Below, piece after piece: positions 8,194 to 15,037 of a stretch of 33,218 nt of DNA. The notes under the pieces are model-generated. The model was not told the origin of the DNA. It was given only the letters and a program-made list of their open reading frames with translations, and did no database searches. The stretch comes from Myxococcales bacterium (GTDB lineage: Bacteria > Myxococcota > Myxococcia > Myxococcales > Anaeromyxobacteraceae). Location: NCBI GenBank assembly GCA_021782135.1, contig JAJXVM010000003.1, positions 1 to 33,218 on the forward strand, in the 5' to 3' direction. The number at the start of each line of letters is the position of its first letter. Position 1 is the first letter of the stretch. Position numbers and translations under genes: made by a program.

Positions 8194-8223
8194 AGTATAC
8201 GTGCGCCGCGCCGGGGGTGTCCA
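8194..8223 (-). promoter_or_regulatory. Predicted sigma-70 promoter of the aro operon
   Basis: TGGACA (8223-8218) and TATACT (8199-8194) are separated by 18 bp and each match the consensus at five of six positions. Transcription should start near 8187, only about five bases before the aroH ATG at 8182, giving an almost leaderless message. It stands out because the surrounding sequence is extremely GC-rich. Confidence 0.65.
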
Positions 8224-8254
8224 CGGCGCGGCGCCGCGCGGGACGGCGGCGACG

Positions 8255-8599
8255 CTAGCCGGGAGGCCAGCCGAAGGCGCGCCCGCCGAGCAGGTGCAGG
8301 TGGATGTGGAAGACGGTCTGGCCCGCCGCGCGGTTGCAGTTCATCACCGCGCGCCAGCCCTCGGCGGCGAAGCCGCGGTCCTGGGCGATCTTCGCGGCGA
8401 CCCGGTGGAGCTTGCCGAGGGCGGCCTCGTCCTCGGGGCCGAGGTCGTTGAGGGTGGGGACGTGCTTGCGCGGCACGATCACCACGTGCGTGGGCGCCTG
8501 CGGGTGGATGTCCTCGAAGGCCACCGTGTCGGCGTCCTCGTGGACCACCCGGGCCGGGAGCTGCTTCGCCACGATCTTGCAGAAGAGGCAGTCGGACAT
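8255..8599 (-). CDS. HIT family protein (HINT/PKCI-type nucleotide hydrolase)
   Basis: The 114-residue cytoplasmic protein has the histidine triad HIHLH at 98-102 followed by LLGGR, the N-terminal CLFCKI at 4-9, and FEDIHPQAPTHVVIVPRKH at 28-46. Members bind purine nucleotides and hydrolyse nucleoside phosphoramidates or aminoacyl-AMP. The start chosen is ATG at 8599 (MSDCLF), the usual beginning of the family. An upstream ATG at 8611 would add only four residues (MLRR), and neither has a clear Shine-Dalgarno. It lies 76 bp after dtd in the same direction, and the aro promoter lies between it and aroH. Confidence 0.93.
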   Translation of the reverse strand: MSDCLFCKIVAKQLPARVVHEDADTVAFEDIHPQAPTHVVIVPRKHVPTLNDLGPEDEAALGKLHRVAAKIAQDRGFAAEGWRAVMNCNRAAGQTVFHIHLHLLGGRAFGWPPG

Positions 8600-8675
8600 G
8601 CGCCGGAGCATAACCCGCGCGCGGCGGGCGCACCGGCGGAAGGTGGTCCCGGCGGGGCGCGCCCCCGCCCGCGCC

Positions 8676-9125
8676 TCAAAACAGCTTCTCGGAGTCGAGC
8701 AGGATCGTGACCGGCCCGTCGTTCACCAGCTCCACCTGCATGTCGGCCCGGAACACCCCCTGCGCGACCGGCAGCCCCTTCTCGCGCAGGAGCGCGCAGA
8801 CCTTCTCGTAGAGCGCGTTCGCCGCCTCGGGCGGCGCGGCGGCGCTGAAGCCGGGCCGGTTGCCCTTGCGCGCGTCGCCGAGCAGGGTGAACTGCGAGAC
8901 CACCAGGATCCCGCCGCCCACGTCCGCCACCGAGCGGTTCATCTTGCCGGCCTGGTCCTCGAAGACGCGCAGCCCGGCGAGCTTGTCGGCCACGAAGCGC
9001 GCGTCCTCCTCGGCGTCGCTCGCCGCCACCCCGAGCAGCACCAGGAGCCCCCGCTCGATCCGGCCCACCACCTCGCCGGCGACCCGCACCTCCGCCCGGG
9101 AGACCCGCTGGACGACCACGCGCAT
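8676..9125 (-). CDS. dtd: D-aminoacyl-tRNA deacylase
   Basis: The 149-residue enzyme removes D-amino acids (and glycine from tRNA-Ala) from mischarged tRNA. Both family motifs are present: SQFTL at 77-81 and NDGPVT at 135-140, which carries the Gly-cisPro pair at G137-P138. The N-terminus [13 protein letters not shown] is typical. The start ATG at 9125 is preceded by GGAG five bases upstream. A long upstream in-frame extension is antisense to astA and is not real. It is divergent from astA, with 93 bp between starts. Confidence 0.97.
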   Translation of the reverse strand: MRVVVQRVSRAEVRVAGEVVGRIERGLLVLLGVAASDAEEDARFVADKLAGLRVFEDQAGKMNRSVADVGGGILVVSQFTLLGDARKGNRPGFSAAAPPEAANALYEKVCALLREKGLPVAQGVFRADMQVELVNDGPVTILLDSEKLF

Positions 9126-9200
9126 GGGAACTCCATGGCACGGGCGCGGCCGGGGGGCAACGGACACGCGCGCGCGCCGGCACGGGCCGCGGGGTCGGGG

Positions 9201-9209
9201 TGCTATGGT
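9201..9209 (+). promoter_or_regulatory. Possible extended -10 promoter for astA
   Basis: TGC followed by TATGGT forms an extended -10 element (TGn plus a four-of-six -10 box). No convincing -35 box is visible. The expected start of transcription is near 9216, three bases before the astA ATG, which also lacks a Shine-Dalgarno sequence, so the message may be leaderless. Confidence 0.4.
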
Positions 9210-9218
9210 GTTCACCGC

Positions 9219-10250
9219 ATGTACCTCCTCCGGGACGCGCGCAAGGGCGACTTGAAGGGGCTCGGCGCGCTGGCCGCGGCGCTCGACTCGGTGAACCTGC
9301 CCGACGACGAGCGCGCCCTGGCCGAGATCCTCGAGCGCTCCTGCCGCAGCTTCCAGGGGCGCATCCGCGACCCGCTGCGCCGCGCCTACGTCTTCGTGCT
9401 GGAGGAGGCGCGCACGGGGCGGCTCGCCGGCACCTCGATGCTCATCGCGCAGCACGGGACGCACGACTCGCCCTGCGCCTTCTTCCAGGTCTCGACCCGC
9501 GAGCACTACAGCTCCACCCTCGACCGCCACTTCAAGCACCAGGTGCTCTCGATCGGCTACCACTTCGACGGGCCGAGCGAGATCGGCGGCCTGGTGGTGA
9601 GCCCGTCCGACCGGGGCGGGCCGGAGCAGCCCGGCAAGCAGCTCAGCTTCGCGCGCTTCCTCTACCTCGCGATGTTCCCGGAGCGCTTCCGCGACGTCGT
9701 GCTCGCCGAGCTCATGCCGCCGCTCGCCGGGGGCAAGAGCCCGTTCTGGGAGAGCTGCGGCAAGCGCTTCACCGGGCTCGAGTACCCGGAGGCCGACAAG
9801 CTCAGCCGCGAGAACAAGGAGTTCATCCAGCAGCTCTTCCCGCCCGGCGAGATCTACGCCACCCTGCTGCCGCCCCGGGTGCGGCGGGCGCTCGGCGCGG
9901 TCGGGCCCGCCACCGAGCCGGTGAAGCGGATGCTCGAGGCGATCGGCTTCCGCTACGCGAGCCGCGTCGACCCCTTCGACGGCGGCCCGCACTACGAGGC
10001 CCCGACGAACGCGATCGCGCCGGTGCGCGCCTTCCGCCGCGCCCGCGTGTCGGCCGCGCCGCTGTCCCCGGCCGCCGCCGAGCGCCCGAAGCTGGTGGGG
10101 CTCGCCCGCCCGACGGGACGGGCGCGCTTCCGCGCGGTGCGCGCGCCGGCGCGCTTCGAGGGCGAGGAGGTGCTCCTCACGCCCGAGGCGCGCGAGCGGC
10201 TCGAGGTCCTGCCGGGCGACCGCGTGGGCGTGGTCCCGCTCGACCTCTGA
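9219..10250 (+). CDS. astA: Arginine N-succinyltransferase
   Basis: The 343-residue protein matches the full length of AstA, the first enzyme of the arginine succinyltransferase catabolic route, which transfers succinyl from succinyl-CoA to arginine. The diagnostic C-terminal block is present: [16 protein letters not shown], then [16 protein letters not shown] and [23 protein letters not shown] and [14 protein letters not shown] are also typical. The start ATG at 9219 gives [11 protein letters not shown], the usual N-terminus. No other ast gene lies nearby, which is unusual, so the substrate or pathway here could differ. It is followed after 88 bp by an FKBP gene. Confidence 0.92.
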   Translation: MYLLRDARKGDLKGLGALAAALDSVNLPDDERALAEILERSCRSFQGRIRDPLRRAYVFVLEEARTGRLAGTSMLIAQHGTHDSPCAFFQVSTREHYSSTLDRHFKHQVLSIGYHFDGPSEIGGLVVSPSDRGGPEQPGKQLSFARFLYLAMFPERFRDVVLAELMPPLAGGKSPFWESCGKRFTGLEYPEADKLSRENKEFIQQLFPPGEIYATLLPPRVRRALGAVGPATEPVKRMLEAIGFRYASRVDPFDGGPHYEAPTNAIAPVRAFRRARVSAAPLSPAAAERPKLVGLARPTGRARFRAVRAPARFEGEEVLLTPEARERLEVLPGDRVGVVPLDL

Positions 10251-10280
10251 GGCCCTCCCCGCCGGCGCCGCCGCTCCCCG

Positions 10281-10310
10281 CTGGCTCCGCGCCGCGCCGC
10301 CGGTTAGATT
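10281..10310 (+). promoter_or_regulatory. Weak candidate promoter before the FKBP gene
   Basis: TAGATT at 10305-10310 matches the -10 consensus at four of six positions; CTGGCT at 10281-10286 is a poor -35 at 18 bp. The TAGATT stands out in very GC-rich surroundings and is 28 bp from the start codon. Co-transcription with astA is equally possible. Confidence 0.25.
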
Positions 10311-10338
10311 GCGCGGCGCACCCGAACCGGAGCGACGC

Positions 10339-10662
10339 ATGGCCAAGCCGAAGATCGAGGATCTCGTGAAGGGGAAGGGCCCGGAGGCGGTCCGGGGCAA
10401 GAAGGTGCAGGTGCACTACACCGGCTGGCTCACCGACGGGAGCAAGTTCGACTCCTCGGTCGGCGCCGATCCCTTCGAGTTCGAGCTCGGGGCCGGCGAG
10501 GTGATCGAGGGCTGGGACCGCGGCGTGGCCGGGATGAAGGTGGGCGGGAAGCGCAAGCTCACCCTGCCGCCGGAGCTCGCCTACGGCCCGGCCGGCGCCC
10601 CGCCGGCCATCCCGCCGAACGCGACGCTGGTCTTCGAGGTCGAGCTGCTCGGGGTCTACTGA
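10339..10662 (+). CDS. FKBP-type peptidyl-prolyl cis-trans isomerase
   Basis: The 107-residue protein is a single minimal FKBP domain that speeds proline isomerisation during folding. [18 protein letters not shown] spans 23-40, with active-site Y27 and D38. [20 protein letters not shown] carries V55, I56 and W59. [25 protein letters not shown] contains Y82, I91 and F99. There is no signal peptide, so it is cytoplasmic. The start ATG at 10339 has GGAG at good spacing; an upstream in-frame extension has no similarity. Its stop is separated from the convergent histidine kinase stop by a single base. Confidence 0.95.
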   Translation: MAKPKIEDLVKGKGPEAVRGKKVQVHYTGWLTDGSKFDSSVGADPFEFELGAGEVIEGWDRGVAGMKVGGKRKLTLPPELAYGPAGAPPAIPPNATLVFEVELLGVY

Positions 10663-10663
10663 A

Positions 10664-11752
10664 TCAGGGCGGGGGGAGCGGCAGCGTGAAGGAGAAGGTG
10701 CTGCCCTCGCCCGCCCGGCTCTCCACCCAGATGCGCCCGCCGTGGGCGTCCACGATGCCCTTGGCGATGGCGAGGCCGAGGCCGGTGCCGCGGTAGCGCG
10801 CCGCCTTGGCTCGCCAGTAGCGGTCGAAGATGTGCGGGAGGTCCTCCTCGCGGATGCCGGGCCCGCTGTCGCGGACCTCGAACCGCACCGCCCCGCTCAC
10901 CGGGCGGACCGCGAGGGAGACGAAGCCGGCCTCGGTGGCCTGCACCGCGTTCATGGCCAGGTTCCCGAGCGCCTGGATCACCCGGTCGCGGTCGCAGGGC
11001 AGCTCGACCCCTTCGTCGCAGGTCTCGAACGAGAGCTCCAGCCCCTTCCTCTCCGCCGCCGGCCGGAGCGCCTCCGCCGCCTCGCGGACCAGCAGCGCCG
11101 CCGAGCAGGGGGCGGTCCGGATCGAGAACCGCCCCGCCTCGATGCTGGAGAGGTCGAGCAGGTCGCCGATGAGCCGGTCGGCGCGCTGCGCCGAGCGCTC
11201 GATCATGGCGGCGTGCTTGCGCACCCGCGCCCCCGCGTCCCCCTCGGGCGCCGCCCGCGCCGCGTTGCGGGCGGCGAGCAGGATGGTGGCGATGGGGTTG
11301 CGCAGGTCGTGCGAGACCACCGCCATCACCTCGTCGCGCTGGCGGCGGGCCCGCTGCTCCTCGCGGTAGAGGGCGTCGTTCTCGCCGGCGAGCTGCTCGG
11401 CCCGGATGCGGGCCTCGCGCGCCGCGCCGCTCATCACCGCCACGCCGATGGCGACCACGACGAAGATGAAGAGGGTGTAGAACTCGCTGAACTGGTCGCC
11501 GCCGCGCGGCCCGACCCCGAGGAGCATCCACTGGGTCACGGAGGCGGTGATGCCGGTGGCCAGCAGCCCCGGCCCCCGCCCGCCGAGCAGCCCCGCGCCG
11601 GCCACCGACGCGAGGAGCAGGAAGTAGCGGGTGCCCTCGAAGACCCCGGAGAAGACCGCGGTGAACACCAGCGCCACCGCGGCCATGACGACCGCCACGC
11701 CGTAGGCGGCCGTGCGGTTCTGGATGGGGCGGACCTGCACCGGCAGGCTCAC
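10664..11752 (-). CDS. Membrane sensor histidine kinase overlapping argB
   Basis: The 362-residue protein has an N-terminal region with about four membrane segments (roughly 17-35, 43-60, 62-80 and 91-109). It has almost no periplasmic loops and resembles the DUF4118/KdpD-type membrane module. A short coiled segment leads to the HisKA domain, with the H-box VVSHDLRNP and phosphorylated H148. The ATPase domain has the N-box NLAMNAVQAT (N268), DSGPGI at 295-300, the F-box region PHIFDRYWRA and GTGLGL at 322-327. The start GTG at 11752 overlaps the argB stop (GTGA). No response regulator is adjacent, so the partner and stimulus are unknown. Confidence 0.92.
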   Translation of the reverse strand: MSLPVQVRPIQNRTAAYGVAVVMAAVALVFTAVFSGVFEGTRYFLLLASVAGAGLLGGRGPGLLATGITASVTQWMLLGVGPRGGDQFSEFYTLFIFVVVAIGVAVMSGAAREARIRAEQLAGENDALYREEQRARRQRDEVMAVVSHDLRNPIATILLAARNAARAAPEGDAGARVRKHAAMIERSAQRADRLIGDLLDLSSIEAGRFSIRTAPCSAALLVREAAEALRPAAERKGLELSFETCDEGVELPCDRDRVIQALGNLAMNAVQATEAGFVSLAVRPVSGAVRFEVRDSGPGIREEDLPHIFDRYWRAKAARYRGTGLGLAIAKGIVDAHGGRIWVESRAGEGSTFSFTLPLPPP

Positions 11753-12564
11753 GGCTCCAGCACCGTCCCGACGCTGCCCGGCTCGAGCACGGCCCGGACG
11801 AGCTCGCCGGGGGCGAGCTTGCCGACGATGACGATGGAGCGGGCCCCCCGCGCCAGCACCTCGAAGGACTCCTCGAGCTTCGGGATCATGCCGCCCGAGA
11901 TGCTGCCGTCCGCCACCCCGCGCAGGAAGGCGGCCCGGTCCATGCGCGCCACCCGGCTCGACGGATCCTTCACGTCGCGCAGCACGCCGGGGGTGGAGGT
12001 CACGAGCACCAGGGCGTCGGCCCGCAGCGCCGCCGCGAGCTGGCTCGCCACCGTGTCGCCGTTGATGTTGAGCGGCTGGCCGGCGGCGTCGCAGCCGAGG
12101 CAGGCGAGCACCGGGACGTAGCCGCGCTCCTGCAGGTCGCCGAGGAGCGGGAGGTTGAAGCCGGTGACCTCGCCCACCAGCCCGAGGTCCACCGGGTCCG
12201 GGCCGGCGCCGGTCATGACCTGCGGCGGGCGGCGCACCGCCTGGAGGACGTGACCGGAGGCGCCGTGGAGCCCCACCCCCACCACCCCGTGGGCGAGGAG
12301 CTTCGCGCAGAGGTCGACGTTCACCTTCCCGGCGACGACGTACTTCATCACCTCGAGGGTGGCCGGATCGGTGTAGCGCCGCCCCGAGACCATGCGCGTC
12401 TCGAGCCCGAGCGTCCGCTGGAGCGCGGAGGCCTGCGGCCCGCCGCCGTGGACGATGGTCACCCGGTGGAAGCCCTCCACCAGCGCGCGCACGTCCCCGG
12501 CGATGGCGTCCGCCTCCGGGCTCGACACCACCTCTCCCCCCACCTTGACGACGACGTTCTTCAT
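11749..12564 (-). CDS. argB: Acetylglutamate kinase
   Basis: The 271-residue amino-acid kinase phosphorylates N-acetylglutamate in arginine synthesis. KVGG at 7-10 and VHGGGPQ at 38-44 bind ATP and substrate, SGRRYTD is in the N-acetyl-binding region, NINGDTVA replaces the usual NVNAD motif, and SGGMIPKLE is the conserved C-terminal ATP loop. It begins at ATG 12564, overlapping the argC stop in an ATGA arrangement, and ends overlapping the kinase GTG. There is no long N-terminal helix of the kind seen in arginine-inhibited hexameric forms, so feedback control may be absent or different. Confidence 0.93.
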   Translation of the reverse strand: MKNVVVKVGGEVVSSPEADAIAGDVRALVEGFHRVTIVHGGGPQASALQRTLGLETRMVSGRRYTDPATLEVMKYVVAGKVNVDLCAKLLAHGVVGVGLHGASGHVLQAVRRPPQVMTGAGPDPVDLGLVGEVTGFNLPLLGDLQERGYVPVLACLGCDAAGQPLNINGDTVASQLAAALRADALVLVTSTPGVLRDVKDPSSRVARMDRAAFLRGVADGSISGGMIPKLEESFEVLARGARSIVIVGKLAPGELVRAVLEPGSVGTVLEP

Positions 12565-13619
12565 GGCGGCCACGGTCCCCGGTCCTCGAGGGACAGCGTC
12601 TCCTCGAGGCCCAGCATGAGGTTCATGTTCTCGATGGCCTGGCCCGCCCCGCCCTTCACCAGGTTGTCGAGGGCGCAGAACAGGGTGGCGGTGCGCCGGC
12701 CGCCGAGGGCCGGGCCGGCGAAGACGCCGACCTCGGCGAAGTTCGAGCCCGACACCGCCGCCACCTCCGGCAGCCGCCGCGCCGGGACCCGCACGAAGGG
12801 CTCGCCGGCGTAGGCCTCGCGGTAGAGGGCGGCGAGCCGCTCCCCGGTCCACTCCTCCGGCAGCTCGACGAAGCAGGTGGAGAGGATGCCGCGCCCGAGC
12901 GGCGCCGAGACCGGCACGAAGCGCAGCGCCAGCCCGCGGGCGCCCGCGCGCGCCAGGGTCTCCGCGATCTCCGGGACGTGCTGGTGCTCGAGCGGCCGGT
13001 AGGCCTTGAGGTTCCCGGCCCGCACCGGGTGGTGGGTGCCGGCCGAGGGGGCGGCGCCCGAGCCGGAGCTGCCGGTGATGCCCTGCACGTGCACCACGCC
13101 CTCGAGGAGCCCGGCGCGGGCGAGCGGCAGGAGCGCGAGCTCGATCGAGGTGGCGAAGCAGCCCGGGCTGGCGACGAGGCGCGCCGCCCGGATGCGCTCG
13201 CGGTTCAGCTCCGGCAGCCCGTACACGAACCGGCCGAGCAGCTCCGGGTGCGGGTGGGCCTGCCCGTAGTGGCGGGCGTAGGCGGCCGCGTCCTCGAGCC
13301 GGAAGTCGCCGCTCATGTCCACCACCCGGACGCCGGCCGCCACCAGCTCGGGCATGAGCGTGGCCGAGACCTTGTGGGGGAGGCCGAGCAGCACCACGTC
13401 GGCGCCCTCGGCCGCCTCGCGCGGCGGGAGCTGCTCGTAGGCGAGCGGGACGCCCTCCAGGGACGGGTGGGCGGCGCCGAGCGGCTCGCCCACGTGGTCC
13501 ACCGCGACCACGCGCCGCAGCTCCACCTCGGGGTGCAGGAGCAGGCGCCGGACGAGCTCGGCGCCGCCGTAGCCGGTGCCGCCGATCACGGCCGCCTGGA
13601 AGGTCCTCCGCTTCGCCAT
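12561..13619 (-). CDS. argC: N-acetyl-gamma-glutamyl-phosphate reductase
   Basis: The 352-residue NADPH-dependent reductase makes N-acetylglutamate semialdehyde. The dinucleotide loop GGTGYGG is at 13-19, GLPHKVS at 79-85, and the catalytic cysteine is C154 in SPGCFAT. Further on come GITGSSGSGAAPS and HHPVRAGNLKAYRPLEHQH. Those last segments resemble the LysY/ArgC subgroup used with the LysW carrier as well as ordinary ArgC, so a dual or lysine role cannot be excluded; no LysW is visible here. The start is ATG at 13619, with GAGGCGGAG just before it. It is the first gene of argC-argB-kinase. Confidence 0.92.
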   Translation of the reverse strand: MAKRRTFQAAVIGGTGYGGAELVRRLLLHPEVELRRVVAVDHVGEPLGAAHPSLEGVPLAYEQLPPREAAEGADVVLLGLPHKVSATLMPELVAAGVRVVDMSGDFRLEDAAAYARHYGQAHPHPELLGRFVYGLPELNRERIRAARLVASPGCFATSIELALLPLARAGLLEGVVHVQGITGSSGSGAAPSAGTHHPVRAGNLKAYRPLEHQHVPEIAETLARAGARGLALRFVPVSAPLGRGILSTCFVELPEEWTGERLAALYREAYAGEPFVRVPARRLPEVAAVSGSNFAEVGVFAGPALGGRRTATLFCALDNLVKGGAGQAIENMNLMLGLEETLSLEDRGPWPP

Positions 13620-13643
13620 GCTCCGCCTCGATGGGGAGTGGGC

Positions 13644-13671
13644 AGTGTAGCGCGGCCTCGCCCCCGGCCAA
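13644..13671 (-). promoter_or_regulatory. Candidate promoter for argC-argB-kinase
   Basis: On the minus strand TTGGCC (13671-13666) and TACACT (13649-13644) are 16 bp apart, each four of six to consensus. Predicted initiation near 13637 leaves a leader of about 18 bases with a Shine-Dalgarno sequence. It is interleaved with the divergent promoter of the M20 gene; I see no clear ArgR-type operator. Confidence 0.4.
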
Positions 13672-13676
13672 GCGGA

Positions 13677-13682
13677 TATAAC
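13677..13682 (+). promoter_or_regulatory. -10 element of the M20 peptidase gene (leaderless)
   Basis: TATAAC is five of six to the -10 consensus and lies seven bases before the GTG start codon at 13689, so transcription would begin at or next to the start codon. No Shine-Dalgarno sequence and no good -35 box are seen. Confidence 0.5.
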
Positions 13683-13688
13683 GACCGG

Positions 13689-14849
13689 GTGAGCCCCGGT
13701 TCCGATCCGCACCTCGAGACCGCCCTCCTCTGGCTCGTGGACCAGCGCGCGTCGATGACGGCGCTGCTCGAGGAGCTGGTCCTGCAGAACTCCTTCACCG
13801 GCAACCCGGCCGGGGTGGCGGCGGTGGCGCGGACGGTGGCGGAGGAGCTGCGCCGGCTCGGGCTCCGGACCGAGCTCGTCCCGAGCGCGCGCTTCGGCCC
13901 GCACCTCGCCTTCGCCGGACGCGCCGAGGGGCCGCCGGTGTTCCTCGTCGGCCACACCGACACCGTCCACCCGCCGGAGGGCTTCCAGGGCTTCCGGGTG
14001 GAGGGCGACCTGGCGCGCGGGCCGGGCGTGTTCGACATGAAGGGCGGGCTGGTGGTGGCCCTCTTCGCGCTCGAGGCGCTCCTCGTCGGGCGGGCGCTGG
14101 GGCGGCTCCCGCTGCGCGGGATGTTCGTCGCCGACGAGGAGGTGGGCTCGCCCGAGTCCTCCACGCTCCTGGCGGCCCGGGCGCGCGGGGCCGCCTGCGC
14201 GCTCGGCTTCGAGTCGGGCCGGAACGGCGACCTGGTGGTCACCGCGCGCAAGGGCGTCGCGGCGCTGCGGGCGGAGGCGTCCGGCGTCGCCGCGCACGCC
14301 GGGAACGAGCACGAGAAGGGCCGCAACGCGGTCTGGTCGCTCGCCCGCTTCGTGGACGCGGCCCAGCAGCTCACCGACTACGGGCGCGGCGTCACCGTGA
14401 ACGTGGGCCGGTTCGAGGGGGGGGCGAGCAAGAACACCGTCCCCGATCGCGCCAGCGCGCAGGTGGACCTGCGCTACCTCACGGCGGAGGACGGGGACCG
14501 GCTCTTCCGCAGGCTCGAGGAGCTCGCTGCGGAGCGGGCGGTCCCCGGGACCCGCGTCGAGGTCACCCGCGGCGCGGCGCGGCCGCCGCTGGCCCGCACC
14601 GAGGCCTCCGCGGCGCTCGCGGCCGAGTACGGCGCCTGCCAGCGGGCCGCCGGCCTCGGCAGCGGCGAGGCGCCGCTGGTGGGCGGCGGCTCCGACGCCA
14701 ACACCACCGGCGCCGCCGGGGTTCCGTCCATCGACGGCCTCGGGCCGCGCGGCGCGGCGTTCCACACGCCGGAGGAGCGGATCGAGCTCTCGTCGCTCGT
14801 GCCCAAGGCGGCGGCGCTGGTCCGCTTCCTGGCGGGGCGGGCGAGGTAG
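13689..14849 (+). CDS. M20 family metallopeptidase (carboxypeptidase G2 / ArgE-like)
   Basis: The 386-residue cytoplasmic protein has the two-metal M20 active site: GHTDTVH with H89 and D91, GPGVFDMKGG with bridging D116, ADEEVGSPES with the general base E150 and metal ligand E151, FESGRNGD with E175, and AAFHTPEERI with H359. A dimerisation insert begins near residue 185 (RKGVAALRAEASGVAAHAG). Family members hydrolyse N-acyl amino acids or C-terminal glutamate. Its divergent position next to argC suggests an N-acetylornithine or related deacylase role, but CPG2-like or LysK-like activity fits equally well. GTG at 13689 is the start because the upstream extension lies antisense in argC. Confidence 0.88.
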   Translation: MSPGSDPHLETALLWLVDQRASMTALLEELVLQNSFTGNPAGVAAVARTVAEELRRLGLRTELVPSARFGPHLAFAGRAEGPPVFLVGHTDTVHPPEGFQGFRVEGDLARGPGVFDMKGGLVVALFALEALLVGRALGRLPLRGMFVADEEVGSPESSTLLAARARGAACALGFESGRNGDLVVTARKGVAALRAEASGVAAHAGNEHEKGRNAVWSLARFVDAAQQLTDYGRGVTVNVGRFEGGASKNTVPDRASAQVDLRYLTAEDGDRLFRRLEELAAERAVPGTRVEVTRGAARPPLARTEASAALAAEYGACQRAAGLGSGEAPLVGGGSDANTTGAAGVPSIDGLGPRGAAFHTPEERIELSSLVPKAAALVRFLAGRAR

Positions 14850-14870
14850 CGCCCGCCTCCTCGTCCGCCA

Positions 14871-14904
14871 CCAGGCGCTCGCCTGGCCGGTCGCTTTCCG
14901 ACCG
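14871..14904. terminator. Tandem hairpins after the M20 gene
   Basis: Two adjacent stem-loops follow the stop codon by 22 bases: CCAGGCG against CGCCTGG (14871-14886), and CGGTCG with loop CTTTC against CGACCG (14888-14893 and 14899-14904). There is no strong T-run, so this may be an imperfect terminator or an RNA-stabilising structure. The rest of 14850-15037 shows no gene and no confident promoter. Confidence 0.45.
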
Positions 14905-15037
14905 CTTGGGGACCGCTCCGGGTGGTGGTCGCGCGCCGGGCGCGGCCCCTGCATCTCCGCCCTCGCGACGGCCCCCGACTTTGCCCGCGCAACGTCCGGC
15001 GCCGTCCCGTGTTCAAGGGGCACAGGAGAGACCAACC

